This document shows positions 1 to 8,433 of a DNA stretch of 37,021 nucleotides, one piece after another (the stretch's first letter is position 1; the number at the start of each line of letters is the position of its first letter). This stretch comes from a bacterium. GTDB lineage: Bacteria > Vulcanimicrobiota > JABDET01. The DNA is taken from the NCBI GenBank assembly GCA_021817145.1, contig JAKAVV010000024.1, forward strand, positions 1 through 37,021, read 5' to 3'. The position numbers and the translations under genes are program-made. Under the pieces are notes generated by a model, which ran no database searches, was not told where the DNA came from, and was given only the letters and a program-made list of their open reading frames with translations.

Positions 1-1
1 A

Positions 2-241
2 AAAATGATGGATATGCTGGCTGTTCATGATTCTGAAGGGATTTTAAAACTTGATAAGGATTTTATTGAAAAGATTGGAGAGTGCGGATATCGCCCTATT
101 CTCATCATGCTGGGAGCGACTCAGGGGTTGGCTCTGCAGAGAGAAGTTATTTCTTATGAGGGGCCTTTTGGGGTTGGTTATGGAGTTGTAACTTACCAGA
201 CCATTAAAAAGGAAATGGAGGCGCATTATGGACAGGCCTAA
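2..241 (+). CDS. C-terminal fragment of LigB/MEMO-like AmmeMemoRadiSam protein (5' truncated)
   Basis: The reading frame is open to the left edge, so only the last 80 or so residues are visible and the true start lies outside. The visible part carries the GECGYRPILIMLGA and YEGPFGVGYGVV blocks. I recognise these from the end of the class III extradiol dioxygenase (LigB)-like domain of the AmmeMemoRadiSam system, a relative of human MEMO1. In many bacteria this domain is fused in front of the AMMECR1 domain. Here it ends with its own stop and overlaps the AMMECR1 gene by 14 bases, so the two are separate, probably translationally coupled proteins. The radical SAM partner is not in the window and may lie upstream. 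The molecular function of the system is unsettled. Confidence 0.75.
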   Translation, partial: KMMDMLAVHDSEGILKLDKDFIEKIGECGYRPILIMLGATQGLALQREVISYEGPFGVGYGVVTYQTIKKEMEAHYGQA

Positions 242-761
242 GCAAGAAGAGACTTTCCCTCTTGATTTAGCTGTGAACTCAATAAACTATTATTTAACTC
301 ATAAAACTTACCTTCCTGTGCCTTTAGATGTTCCTGAATTGTTTCGACATAAAGCAGGCGCTTTTGTCACGTTAAAAAAAAGGGGGGAGTTAAGAGGCTG
401 CATTGGAACCATTGTCTCTACAAAAAGCTCTCTGGCAGAAGAGATTATTTATAATGCGGTGAGTTCCGCTCTTCATGATCCTCGTTTCCCCCCAGTAAGA
501 TTGGAAGAACTGCCTGAGCTGACCATTTCTGTGGATGTCCTTGATAAACCTGAACCTGTGCGGACAATACAAGAGCTAGACCCTAAAATTTATGGTGTGA
601 TTGTGCATACAGAAGATAAAAGCGGACTCCTGCTGCCTGATTTAGAGGGGGTTAAAACGCCGGAACAGCAAATTGACATAGCGAGGCAAAAGGCGGGGAT
701 CAGTCGAAATGAAAAGTTTAAAATGCAGAGATTTAAGGTAAATCGTTATGGGAAGAAATGA
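228..761 (+). CDS. AMMECR1-domain protein (AmmeMemoRadiSam system protein A)
   Basis: This 177-residue protein has the family's invariant LRGCIGT motif at residues 55-61. It is followed by the usual DPRFPPV and ELTISVDVL segments and a C-terminal region ending near KVNRYGKK. The length fits a stand-alone AMMECR1 domain. A GGAGG ribosome-binding site six bases before the ATG lies inside the preceding gene, which supports this start. The neighbours are a LigB/MEMO-like partner upstream and maf, whose ATG overlaps this stop. The biochemical role is not established; the conserved motif has been suggested to form a ligand or active site. The family call is sure, the function is not. Confidence 0.9.
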   Translation: MDRPKQEETFPLDLAVNSINYYLTHKTYLPVPLDVPELFRHKAGAFVTLKKRGELRGCIGTIVSTKSSLAEEIIYNAVSSALHDPRFPPVRLEELPELTISVDVLDKPEPVRTIQELDPKIYGVIVHTEDKSGLLLPDLEGVKTPEQQIDIARQKAGISRNEKFKMQRFKVNRYGKK

Positions 762-1330
762 CTTTTGTGCTGGCTTCAAGCTCTCCTAGAAGGAAAGAAT
801 TATTAAAAAAGTTGGGATTAAAGTTTATTTCTTGTCATCCCCTCATTTCCGAGATCGCTCCTGGGAAATATTCTTCTATGCTTGAACAAACTCGATATTT
901 GGCTTGTTTAAAAGCAGAGAAAGCTCAAGAGAAGTTCCCTGATTCTTTGATCCTTTCTGCTGACACACTGGTTGGAATAAAAGAAAAGATTTTTGGGAAA
1001 CCCGCGACAAAAAGAGAAGCTTTTCAAATGTTGAAAGTATTAAATGGGGATCAGCATGAAGTGATAACAACAATCGCGCTTTTGAAGAAAAACAGGATGA
1101 TCACGAGATCCATTGTGACAAAAGTGTGGTTTTTCAGGAAACCGCAGAGTTTTTTGAGGTGGTATCTTTCCACAGGAGAATATAGAGATAAAGCAGGAGC
1201 TTATGGAATTCAAGGATATGGTTCTCTCTTGGTTAGAAAGATTGAAGGGGATTATTATAATGTGGTTGGACTCCCTGTTGGAGTGGTATGGGAACTTCTG
1301 CGGAAATTTAACCCAAAGGGAATTCTTTGA
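758..1330 (+). CDS. maf: Maf family nucleoside triphosphate pyrophosphatase
   Basis: A 190-residue cytoplasmic protein of normal Maf length. The N-terminal SSSPRRKELLKKLGL phosphate-binding motif, SADTLVGIKEKIFGKP with the catalytic Asp, and the C-terminal DKAGAYGIQG and GDYYNVVGLP motifs are all present. Maf proteins hydrolyse non-canonical or modified NTPs, or dTTP/UTP, to the monophosphate and are linked to septum formation and house-cleaning. The last two motifs favour the YhdE-like (dTTP/UTP) branch over the YceF-like one, but this is inference. The start overlaps the AMMECR1 stop as ATGA, implying coupling, and mreB follows after 23 bases. Maf next to mreB is common in bacteria. Confidence 0.93.
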   Translation: MTFVLASSSPRRKELLKKLGLKFISCHPLISEIAPGKYSSMLEQTRYLACLKAEKAQEKFPDSLILSADTLVGIKEKIFGKPATKREAFQMLKVLNGDQHEVITTIALLKKNRMITRSIVTKVWFFRKPQSFLRWYLSTGEYRDKAGAYGIQGYGSLLVRKIEGDYYNVVGLPVGVVWELLRKFNPKGIL

Positions 1331-1353
1331 GATAAATTGAAAATGCAAAAGCA

Positions 1354-2427
1354 ATGAGTTTTTTTGGTTTTAAAAATAATTGGTTTGGATTTCTAGGCTC
1401 TCAGCTTGGGATTGATTTGGGCACTAGCAATACTCCTATTTTTTTAAGGGGGAAAGGGATTTTGTTTAGTGAGCCATCCTACGTGGCAGTGAATCAGAAT
1501 ACAGGGAAAGTGATTGCTGTGGGGGAAAAAGCGAAACAAATGCACGGCAGGACTCCTCCCCATATTACAGTGATACGCCCTTTAAGGGATGGGGTCATTG
1601 CGAATTTTGAAATTGCTTATGAGATGTTAAAATTTCTAATGAACAAAGCCCTGCCTAATCGCTATTTTTCAAGCGCAAGCGTTATTTTAGGAGTTCCTTC
1701 AGACTGCACTCCTGTTGAAAGAAGGGCTGTTGAAGAAGCAGCCCATCATGCTGGGGGGAGAAATGTTGTTTTAGCAGCTCAGCCGTTTTTAGCTGCAATT
1801 GGAGCAGGTTTGCCTGTTAGAGAAGCGGTTGGGTCAATGATCGTGGATATTGGAGGGGGCACCACAGAAATCGCGATTCTTTCTCTTGGTGGAATTGCGT
1901 CAAGCCAATCTCTTCGAGTGGCAGGGGATAAAATGGATGAAGCGATTGTCAGTTACTTAAAAAAATCGTACAATTTAATTATTGGTGAAAGAACAGCAGA
2001 AGCCATCAAAATTCAATTAGGTTCTGTTTCTTCTGAAATTGAACTTAAAACAATGGAGGTCAGGGGTAGAGATGTTTTTTCAGGACTTCCGAGATCTCAG
2101 GTTGTTACCTCTCAGGATGTTAAGGAATCTCTGATTGAACCAATTTCAAGGATTGTGGAAGGAGTTAAATCCACTCTTGAACATTCTCCGCCGGAGCTGG
2201 TTTCAGATATTATGGAACATGGAATTGTTACTGCTGGAGGAGGGGCGCTGATTTCTGGATTTTCTCATAAGATTCGGGAAGCCACAGGGATCTCCTGTCA
2301 TTTGGCAAATGATCCGATCAACTGCGTTGCCCTTGGTGCAGGGCGTCTTTTTGAAGATCTTCCCTTTTTGAAAGAGGTTGCCGCAAGAGGCACTGCTTAC
2401 TGGGAACATCCAGTTGAAGTCGCATAA
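1354..2427 (+). CDS. mreB: Rod shape-determining protein MreB (actin homologue)
   Basis: A 357-residue MreB/Mbl. The phosphate-1 motif GIDLGTSNTPIF lies at about residues 19-30, phosphate-2 VDIGGGTTEIA at about 164-174 and the adenosine motif TAGGGALISG near residue 290. MreB polymerises on ATP at the inner membrane and steers elongation-mode peptidoglycan synthesis. The phenylalanine-rich N-terminus (FFGF, FGFLG) could act as a membrane-binding segment. DLGTSNTPIF differs from the common DLGTANTLIY, a small deviation seen in divergent copies. No mreC, mreD or rodA follows; mltG comes next, so this may be an Mbl-like extra copy or a scattered mre locus. There is no strong ribosome-binding site, so the exact start is less certain. 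Confidence 0.93.
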   Translation: MSFFGFKNNWFGFLGSQLGIDLGTSNTPIFLRGKGILFSEPSYVAVNQNTGKVIAVGEKAKQMHGRTPPHITVIRPLRDGVIANFEIAYEMLKFLMNKALPNRYFSSASVILGVPSDCTPVERRAVEEAAHHAGGRNVVLAAQPFLAAIGAGLPVREAVGSMIVDIGGGTTEIAILSLGGIASSQSLRVAGDKMDEAIVSYLKKSYNLIIGERTAEAIKIQLGSVSSEIELKTMEVRGRDVFSGLPRSQVVTSQDVKESLIEPISRIVEGVKSTLEHSPPELVSDIMEHGIVTAGGGALISGFSHKIREATGISCHLANDPINCVALGAGRLFEDLPFLKEVAARGTAYWEHPVEVA

Positions 2428-2455
2428 AAGTTAATGAAGCAGCATAAAAATTGAG

Positions 2456-3469
2456 ATGAAAAAAACGCAGTTAGTCATTTTGTTCATGCTGTTTTTCTTG
2501 TTCTGCTGCATGTTTGCCGCTTCTTATTTCGCGCGTGATTTTTTTGTGCCGATGTCTTTTAAAAGAAATGAGATTCAGGTGGTTGTTCAAGAAGGTTCAA
2601 CAGCACCGGAGATTGGGAGGGAGTTGAAGAAAAAAGGATTGATTCGCTCTTCTTTCTCTTTTCGCCTCTTGTCCTTATTGACCGGCACAGGGAAGGAAAT
2701 AAAAGCAGGAACTTATCGTTTCACCCCTTCTATGAGCGAGTATGAAATTTTAAAAAAATTGGTTTCTGGGAAAAGCATTCTCGTAAAAATTACGATTCCC
2801 GAAGGGTTTAATTTAAGGCAGATCTCCGATCTTTTAAGTAAAAAGGGGGTTGCGCCCAAAGAAAAATTTTTAGAAACTTCTCGAAAAACGACTTTTTATA
2901 TACCGCAGCTTCATGAAAAGATTTCAGGGCTGGAGGGATTTCTATTTCCTGACACTTATTTTCTTTCTCCCGGTATGACCCCTGAGGAAGCATACAACCC
3001 AATGATTCAAGAATTTGAGAAGCTGGTTGTTCCGTTATACGAGAAAGCTCATCCGGATTTGAGCTTAAGAAAGATTATTATCTTGGCTTCTTTAATTGAG
3101 AAGGAAGCCAAAATTGAGAAGGATCGCCCTTTAATTTCTGCTGTTTATTATAATCGTTTAAAAAAAGGGATGCCTCTGCAGTGTGATTCAACCATTGAAT
3201 ATTTGCTGCCAAAAATAACGGCTCATTTAACAGCAAAAGATCTGCGCATTAAATCCCCTTATAATACTTATTTACATACAGGGCTTCCTCCAGGACCTAT
3301 TGCAAACCCCGGAATCCTCTCCATTAAAGCAGCCCTTTATCCCGCTCATGTTCCTTATCTCTATTATGTGGCAAATGGGAAAGGAGGGCATCGTTTCAGC
3401 GCTACCTACAGAGAACAGCTGCATAATATTCAGCTGTACGATCACTGGCTGAGGTCAAAGACACAGTAA
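2456..3469 (+). CDS. mltG: Endolytic murein transglycosylase MltG
   Basis: A 337-residue single-pass inner-membrane protein. Residues 4-25 form the membrane anchor and are followed by a LysM-like subdomain (EGSTAPEIGRELKKKGLI). The YceG catalytic domain carries EGFLFPDTYF, ASLIEKEAK with the predicted catalytic Glu215, YYNRLKKGMPLQCDSTIEY and SPYNTYLHTGLPPGPIANPG. All family hallmarks are intact. MltG cleaves nascent glycan strands near the membrane and sets strand length, so its place just behind mreB makes sense. The spacing to mreB (28 bases) and to the HAD gene (13 bases) suggests one transcript. Confidence 0.95.
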   Translation: MKKTQLVILFMLFFLFCCMFAASYFARDFFVPMSFKRNEIQVVVQEGSTAPEIGRELKKKGLIRSSFSFRLLSLLTGTGKEIKAGTYRFTPSMSEYEILKKLVSGKSILVKITIPEGFNLRQISDLLSKKGVAPKEKFLETSRKTTFYIPQLHEKISGLEGFLFPDTYFLSPGMTPEEAYNPMIQEFEKLVVPLYEKAHPDLSLRKIIILASLIEKEAKIEKDRPLISAVYYNRLKKGMPLQCDSTIEYLLPKITAHLTAKDLRIKSPYNTYLHTGLPPGPIANPGILSIKAALYPAHVPYLYYVANGKGGHRFSATYREQLHNIQLYDHWLRSKTQ

Positions 3470-3482
3470 TGAGCTGCTATCC

Positions 3483-4040
3483 ATGAAGATGAAATCTCTT
3501 TCGGAGATGATTTATCAATGGATCTGCTATCTTTGTCCAGATGTTTATGTTGGATCTATTTTCGATATTGATTTAGAAGAGCTAAAAAAAAATGGGTTTT
3601 CAGGAATTATTTTAGATTTAGATAATACTCTGGTTAAGCCTAAATCTCGGGAAGTTTCCCAAGAAGTGATGGATTGGCTTAAAAACATGGAGCAGTTGGA
3701 ATATAAAAGATGCCTTGTTTCGAACAGCCTGCTGAAACGAGTCCAGATTTTTTCTGATAAATTTGGGATTCCTTTTATTTCAAGGGCAGCCAAACCTAGA
3801 AAAAAGGTATTCTGGCAGGCTTTAAATAAGCTTGGGACAAAACCTGAACAAACCATTATGATCGGAGACCAGTTGTTTACCGATATTTTAGGAGGAAAGA
3901 GGATAGGATTATTTACTATCCTTGTTTCTCCTTTAGACAAACAAGAGTTGTGGACAACATCTTTAATTCGGTATCCTGAAAAGCTAATTTTAAAATGGTT
4001 GAGAAATCGAGGGCTTTTAAAACCGCTTGATGTAAAATGA
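3483..4040 (+). CDS. YqeG-family HAD IIIA phosphatase
   Basis: A 185-residue cytoplasmic HAD-superfamily hydrolase. Motif I is LDLDNTL with Asp45 (nucleophile) and Asp47. Motif II lies in CLVSNS, the motif III Lys in AAKPRKKVF, and motif IV is MIGDQLFTDILGGKRIG. This order and spacing match the YqeG/YGGS-type family; yeast Gep4, a phosphatidylglycerophosphate phosphatase, is a distant relative. A role in phosphatidylglycerophosphate dephosphorylation is possible but not shown by sequence. It is the last gene of the first plus-strand block and ends 11 bases from the convergent thyX stop. A second ATG two codons in is an equally good start. Confidence 0.85.
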   Translation: MKMKSLSEMIYQWICYLCPDVYVGSIFDIDLEELKKNGFSGIILDLDNTLVKPKSREVSQEVMDWLKNMEQLEYKRCLVSNSLLKRVQIFSDKFGIPFISRAAKPRKKVFWQALNKLGTKPEQTIMIGDQLFTDILGGKRIGLFTILVSPLDKQELWTTSLIRYPEKLILKWLRNRGLLKPLDVK

Positions 4041-4051
4041 CCTGTTTTTTC

Positions 4052-4885
4052 TCACTGGAGTTTTTCCAGAAATTCTCTCCATTCCCCTTTGCTCAACCCT
4101 GCTGCTTCCAGGTTTTCCCCAAAAGATTCCAATTTTTCTCGATCTATGGTTTTCTCTAGGATTCCCCATTCCTGTTTTGAAAATCGTTTCCCTTGCAAGA
4201 CATACTCTTCAAATGCTTCCCAAGTAATGGGGAGTCTTTCTTTTAAAATATCGGCAGTAGCAAATCCATAAGCTCGGATTTCTGCCTGAGCATGAGAGTC
4301 CATTCTGAGCTCCAGAAAATGCATCAGGTTATGCAGATTGATGCTCCAGTAAAATTCAGTATATAAATTTACTGGTAGAAAGATTCGGATGAGTTCTCTT
4401 GCCAATCCTAGATCATTAAGAGAAGTATAACATGCATATGCTTTTTTGCAGATTTCATCCAGATTATTTTGGAAGGTTTTCTGGAAATCTTCAGGAACAG
4501 GTTCTGCGCTGGACCCCTGACGGTTTCCTTTACTCTGGAATTGAATTCTGGTTTCTTCAGGAAAATAAAATTCATCTCGCGCTTCACTGTATCGTAAACT
4601 GTATTCATTATAGGAAGCTGCTCTATGTCTCATCCACTGCCTTGCCACAAAAATAGGGGCTTTAATGTGCCATTTGGTTTGCACCATTTCAAAGGGTGTG
4701 GTATGGCGGTGGCGGATTAAATATCGGATCAATCCCCGATCTTCGCGGAGAGTTTTTGTTCCTTTTCCGTAACTGACTCTGGCTGCTTGAACAATAGAGC
4801 TGTCATCCCCCATCATATCCACTAAATGAACAAACCCTTGATCTAAAACCTTTTTTTCCCTGATCTTTTCCATTTCTTCTAACAT
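4052..4885 (-). CDS. thyX: Flavin-dependent thymidylate synthase ThyX
   Basis: A 277-residue cytoplasmic enzyme that makes dTMP from dUMP using FAD, NADPH and methylene-tetrahydrofolate. The ThyX signature RHRxxSxNxxSxRY is complete at residues 86-99 (RHRAASYNEYSLRY), with Arg/His dUMP- and FAD-binding residues in place. The upstream block RHRHTTPFEMVQTKWHIKAP is also typical. A strong AGGAGG lies seven bases before the ATG. No thyA is visible, so this is plausibly the only thymidylate synthase. The gene sits 111 bases downstream of trpS on the same strand; I see no convincing promoter in that gap, which is AT-rich. Confidence 0.96.
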   Translation of the reverse strand: MLEEMEKIREKKVLDQGFVHLVDMMGDDSSIVQAARVSYGKGTKTLREDRGLIRYLIRHRHTTPFEMVQTKWHIKAPIFVARQWMRHRAASYNEYSLRYSEARDEFYFPEETRIQFQSKGNRQGSSAEPVPEDFQKTFQNNLDEICKKAYACYTSLNDLGLARELIRIFLPVNLYTEFYWSINLHNLMHFLELRMDSHAQAEIRAYGFATADILKERLPITWEAFEEYVLQGKRFSKQEWGILEKTIDREKLESFGENLEAAGLSKGEWREFLEKLQ

Positions 4886-4996
4886 ATTTTATCCTCCTGT
4901 TCTATTTTTTTTACTCGAAAAGAAGAACATTTTCTTTTTTGGCACTGAACTCTACTCTGAATAAATGAATTCTTTTCATATTTCTCACAATACTTT

Positions 4997-6136
4997 TCAT
5001 AATGGCAAGAGGCGCATCGACCTTTTTGCTTCAGTTAGAGTTTTCTGGGCGGTTATCCTCGCTTTTTCAGCTCCATCTTTTAAAATTTTGGTGATTCTAT
5101 TCGGATCTTTTGAAAGAGTCTCTCTGGCTTCTCGAATAGGAGCCAGTTTGGAGATTAAGGAATTGGAAAGGTTTTTTTTGCATTCTACACAGCCAAGAGA
5201 GCCGTTTTTACAGTTTTTCTCTGTTTCAGACACAAGAGGTTCTGGAGAGAAAAAACGGTGGTAAAAAAAGATATTGCAAATTTCAGGTCTGCCTGGATCT
5301 CCTTTGTGAATTTTTTGCGGATCTGTAATGGTCTGCTTCACTTTTTTTTGTATCTCTTCAGGCGGATCTGAAATGAAAATGCCGTTGCTGTAAGATTTAC
5401 TCATTTTCCTCCCATCAATTCCAGGCACAAAAGGGGCTTCACTTAACAAACTTTCTGGTTCAGGGAAGAGATTTTTTTTGAAAATGAAATGAAATCTTCG
5501 AACGATTTCTCTCGCAAGCTCCAGATGGGGGAGCTGGTCTTGTCCAACAGGGACAACTTCCCCTTTAACAGCTAAGATATCGGCTGTTTGCAGCAGAGGG
5601 TAACCGAGAAAGCCGTACGTTGCGAGATATTCCATTTCCGATCTTTTTGCCGCTTCTTCGCGAAGGGAATGTTGTTGAATGTACTCGCCTGATTTATTTA
5701 AAAAATCCGCCTGATCGATTAGTGTACTGTCGGAGCCTTCTTTATCTGGGATATGAACTTTTTGAGCCATTCTTTGTTTCAACAGTTCCTGCAGCTGGTC
5801 TTTGTAAGTGGGAACTCTTTCCAGCCATGCTGTTGGGACAATCATGCTTAAAAGGAGATGAAGTTCTGCAATTTGAGGAATATGACTCTGAACATAGATC
5901 GTGGATTTATCAGGATTAATGCCGCAGGAAAGCCAGTCCAGGAGCATTTCTCGGATATTATCAGGGATTTCTTCTGTTTGACGGTACCCTGTTGTTAAAG
6001 CGTGCCAGTCCACAATGGAGTAAAAGCAGTCGTACTCATCCTGGAGTTTTTTCCAGTTTCCAAGGGCTCCGAGGTAATGGCCGATATGCAGTTTTCCTGT
6101 AGGCCTCATTCCACTCATCAATCTCTTTTTAGGCAT
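4997..6136 (-). CDS. trpS: Tryptophanyl-tRNA synthetase
   Basis: A 379-residue class I aminoacyl-tRNA synthetase that charges tRNA-Trp. The HIGH motif is at residues 17-20 (GKLHIGHYLG) and KMSKS at 244-248. The IVDWHALTT, ERVPTYKDQ and GYPLLQTADIL blocks confirm Trp rather than Tyr. It is longer than the usual 320-350 residues. The extra length sits between VPTYKDQ (about 113) and the GFLGYPLLQTADIL block (about 175), where a charged segment of some 45 residues is inserted. The ribosome-binding site AGGAG is six bases before the ATG. The gene follows the DHH/CCA-enzyme gene by 22 bases, so two tRNA-related genes are linked. Confidence 0.95.
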   Translation of the reverse strand: MPKKRLMSGMRPTGKLHIGHYLGALGNWKKLQDEYDCFYSIVDWHALTTGYRQTEEIPDNIREMLLDWLSCGINPDKSTIYVQSHIPQIAELHLLLSMIVPTAWLERVPTYKDQLQELLKQRMAQKVHIPDKEGSDSTLIDQADFLNKSGEYIQQHSLREEAAKRSEMEYLATYGFLGYPLLQTADILAVKGEVVPVGQDQLPHLELAREIVRRFHFIFKKNLFPEPESLLSEAPFVPGIDGRKMSKSYSNGIFISDPPEEIQKKVKQTITDPQKIHKGDPGRPEICNIFFYHRFFSPEPLVSETEKNCKNGSLGCVECKKNLSNSLISKLAPIREARETLSKDPNRITKILKDGAEKARITAQKTLTEAKRSMRLLPL

Positions 6137-6158
6137 GAACCGCTCCTCTCAAAAAAAA

Positions 6159-8426
6159 TTATGATAAACTTCTTCTTAAAAACTCTAAAGCCTGTTCACG
6201 AGTTTGGAGGTTTCCATCCAGCTGCTCTTTTTTTACCTTTTCGAACCACTCTCTATAAACAGGACCTGGCTTGAGCCCAATCTTCTTTAAATCCTCTCCT
6301 GATATCAATAATTTTGCGTTTTTGTATTTCAGCAGATACTGTTCTAACCTTTCTTTTAAAAATGGATTTTTTGAATAAGCCATAAAAAACAAAATTCCTT
6401 CCAAAGAAATTCCTTGCATTTTTTTTGAAATTTCACTTGGTTCCATTGGATCAGAATGGGAAAGTTCATGAATTAATAAATGCCAGTTGGTTTTCATGAA
6501 GCCCACTTTTTGCGAGGCTTTGAGAGTAAATCTGTATTTTATCAAGAGTTCTTCAATTTCAGAGGAGGTTAGTTCTGAGAAGAGAGCAAGGGCATAAACA
6601 ATCCATGGGTCAAATTTTTCTCCTTGAAGTTTTTCAGTATAATGGGTGAAAGTCTCAGGGATTTGTTCTAGTAGTTGAAGAGTGGTTCCTGAAAGTTTTA
6701 AAGAAGGGTGAAGCAGCTGCAGAATTTTCAGTTTTCCCATCCGTTGGATCGCAGGGGCAGGATTTTTTTCGGAAAGCAGAAGGATCATCTCATTTCTTAT
6801 TCTGTCCGATGAAAGTTTTAAGATTACTTTTGACTGAACCCCTTCTTTCAGGAGTTTCTCTGTATGAGGATCCATTCGGAATCCGTATCTCTGTTCATAT
6901 CGGACTGCTCTAAAAATTCGCGTTGGATCATCGGAAAAACTGGAATTATGGAGAACTCTAATCATTCCATGCTGTAAATCCCGCTGTCCTCCAAAAAAAT
7001 CAATTAATTTTCCAAAATCATTGGGGTTCAGCTTTACAGCCATGGCGTTTATGGTAAAATCTCTTCGCGTCAAATCTTGTTTAAGGGTGGTTCCAACGAC
7101 TTCGGGTAAAGCTGCTGGACGAGCATAAGATTCTGCTCTTGCTGCCGCCAGATCAATTCTAAGGCGATCAGGCAGGATTAAAACCGCGGTTTTAAAGGGC
7201 TCATGAATTTTTAGATGGGCATTAAAAGTCTCAGCCAATTTTTTTGAAAAAGAAATACTATCCCCTTCAACCACCAAATCCAGATCTAAGTTTTTAATTC
7301 CAAGCAGAAGATCTCGGACAAATCCCCCTGCTGCAAAAAGATTGAGATTTTGTTCAGCGGCGATTTCTCCAGTTTTTTTTAATAACTTGAGAATCTCCTC
7401 TGGAACTTTTCTCCAATCTTCTATTTTAAGGGTGACTGTCAGGATCGGTTTTTGTAAATTTTGCGGCGTATTCTGCGTCATTAAACTTGGTTTTATCTTT
7501 TGTTTTAAAACATGAATAAGCTTTTCCTCTACTTTTTCAAGGTTTTCTCCTTTTAATGATGCCGAAGCAGCGGTTTGATGTCCTCCCCCCCCAAACTCTT
7601 CGCAAATTTCAGAGACATCAATCGCCGACAAGGTTGATCTGCCAATTAAAAAGATCTTTTTCTGCATCTGGATAAGAGAAAAGACAGCGTGAACTTTTTC
7701 TAAATCTAAAATGCGCTGTGTCAATAACGAGACATCGCTTGTGTAATAAGGAATAGAAGCTTTTGTAATAAGAATTTCATGTCCTTCAATTTGAGAGAAG
7801 CTGCCAGATAGAATCAGCTCTTTTAACAGATCTCTCTGCAGAGGTGAGAGGGGGCGATTGAGAATATCGCTGACAATTTTTAAGTCCCCTCCTTTTTCTA
7901 ACAGCCATGCAGCAGCATTTAAATCAGCTGGGGTTGTTGTTGGAAAAGACAAAGAGCCTGTGTCAACATAAATTCCAGTTAAAAAAAGGGTTGCTTCATA
8001 AGTGGCAATTGGTAGATTTTTTTCTCGGATTAATTCCATTAGAATCGTTGTGGTTGAGCCAGCCTGTTTTATATAATTGTAATCCCCAACAATGTCTCTA
8101 TAGGTTGTTGGATGATGATCGTAAACATGAATCTCCACTCCTTGCTTTTCAGTCAATTCGCGAAGATCACCAAGTCTTCGGGCTTCTCTGGTATCTACAA
8201 TAATTAGCTTTTTGACCTTTTCTAAAGGGATTTCTTTTGTTTGATAAATGTGCAGCCACCCCCCATGGAGGGTTATAAATTCTTGGACACTGCTGTCCGG
8301 GGAATCAGGGAAAACCAGTTTTGCCGCAGGGTAAAGTTTATTCGCTGCTGCCATGGCTGCCAATGAGTCCATATCTGCATTGGAATGTGAAACAATCAGT
8401 TCGCTAAACTCTTGTATCTCACTCAT
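6159..8426 (-). CDS. DHH/DHHA1 phosphoesterase fused to tRNA nucleotidyltransferase (CCA-adding or A-adding enzyme)
   Basis: A 755-residue fusion. The N-terminal part is an NrnA-like DHH phosphoesterase: SHSNADMDSLAA near residue 13, DTREARRLGD near 78, DHH at 103-105, and the DHHA1 motif FGGGGHQTAAS at 278-288. From about residue 365 comes a class II poly(A)-polymerase-type nucleotidyltransferase head with GGFVRD at 367-371, the catalytic pair in NLDLDLV (Asp381, Asp383), RRDFTINAMA at 454-463 and DDPTRIFRAVRYEQRYGF near 499. A helical tail completes it. Related fusions such as those of Thermotoga carry two CBS domains between the halves. Here only about 60 residues separate them and no CBS pair is visible. 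Roles inferred: tRNA 3'-end synthesis plus nanoRNA or pAp turnover. Confidence 0.93.
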   Translation of the reverse strand: MSEIQEFSELIVSHSNADMDSLAAMAAANKLYPAAKLVFPDSPDSSVQEFITLHGGWLHIYQTKEIPLEKVKKLIIVDTREARRLGDLRELTEKQGVEIHVYDHHPTTYRDIVGDYNYIKQAGSTTTILMELIREKNLPIATYEATLFLTGIYVDTGSLSFPTTTPADLNAAAWLLEKGGDLKIVSDILNRPLSPLQRDLLKELILSGSFSQIEGHEILITKASIPYYTSDVSLLTQRILDLEKVHAVFSLIQMQKKIFLIGRSTLSAIDVSEICEEFGGGGHQTAASASLKGENLEKVEEKLIHVLKQKIKPSLMTQNTPQNLQKPILTVTLKIEDWRKVPEEILKLLKKTGEIAAEQNLNLFAAGGFVRDLLLGIKNLDLDLVVEGDSISFSKKLAETFNAHLKIHEPFKTAVLILPDRLRIDLAAARAESYARPAALPEVVGTTLKQDLTRRDFTINAMAVKLNPNDFGKLIDFFGGQRDLQHGMIRVLHNSSFSDDPTRIFRAVRYEQRYGFRMDPHTEKLLKEGVQSKVILKLSSDRIRNEMILLLSEKNPAPAIQRMGKLKILQLLHPSLKLSGTTLQLLEQIPETFTHYTEKLQGEKFDPWIVYALALFSELTSSEIEELLIKYRFTLKASQKVGFMKTNWHLLIHELSHSDPMEPSEISKKMQGISLEGILFFMAYSKNPFLKERLEQYLLKYKNAKLLISGEDLKKIGLKPGPVYREWFEKVKKEQLDGNLQTREQALEFLRRSLS

Positions 8427-8433
8427 ATCTCTG

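Noticed and set aside
4886-4996. Small gene or promoter between trpS and thyX
   Set aside because: No frame with a ribosome-binding site and no -35/-10 pair at good spacing; only the thyX ribosome-binding site is clear.
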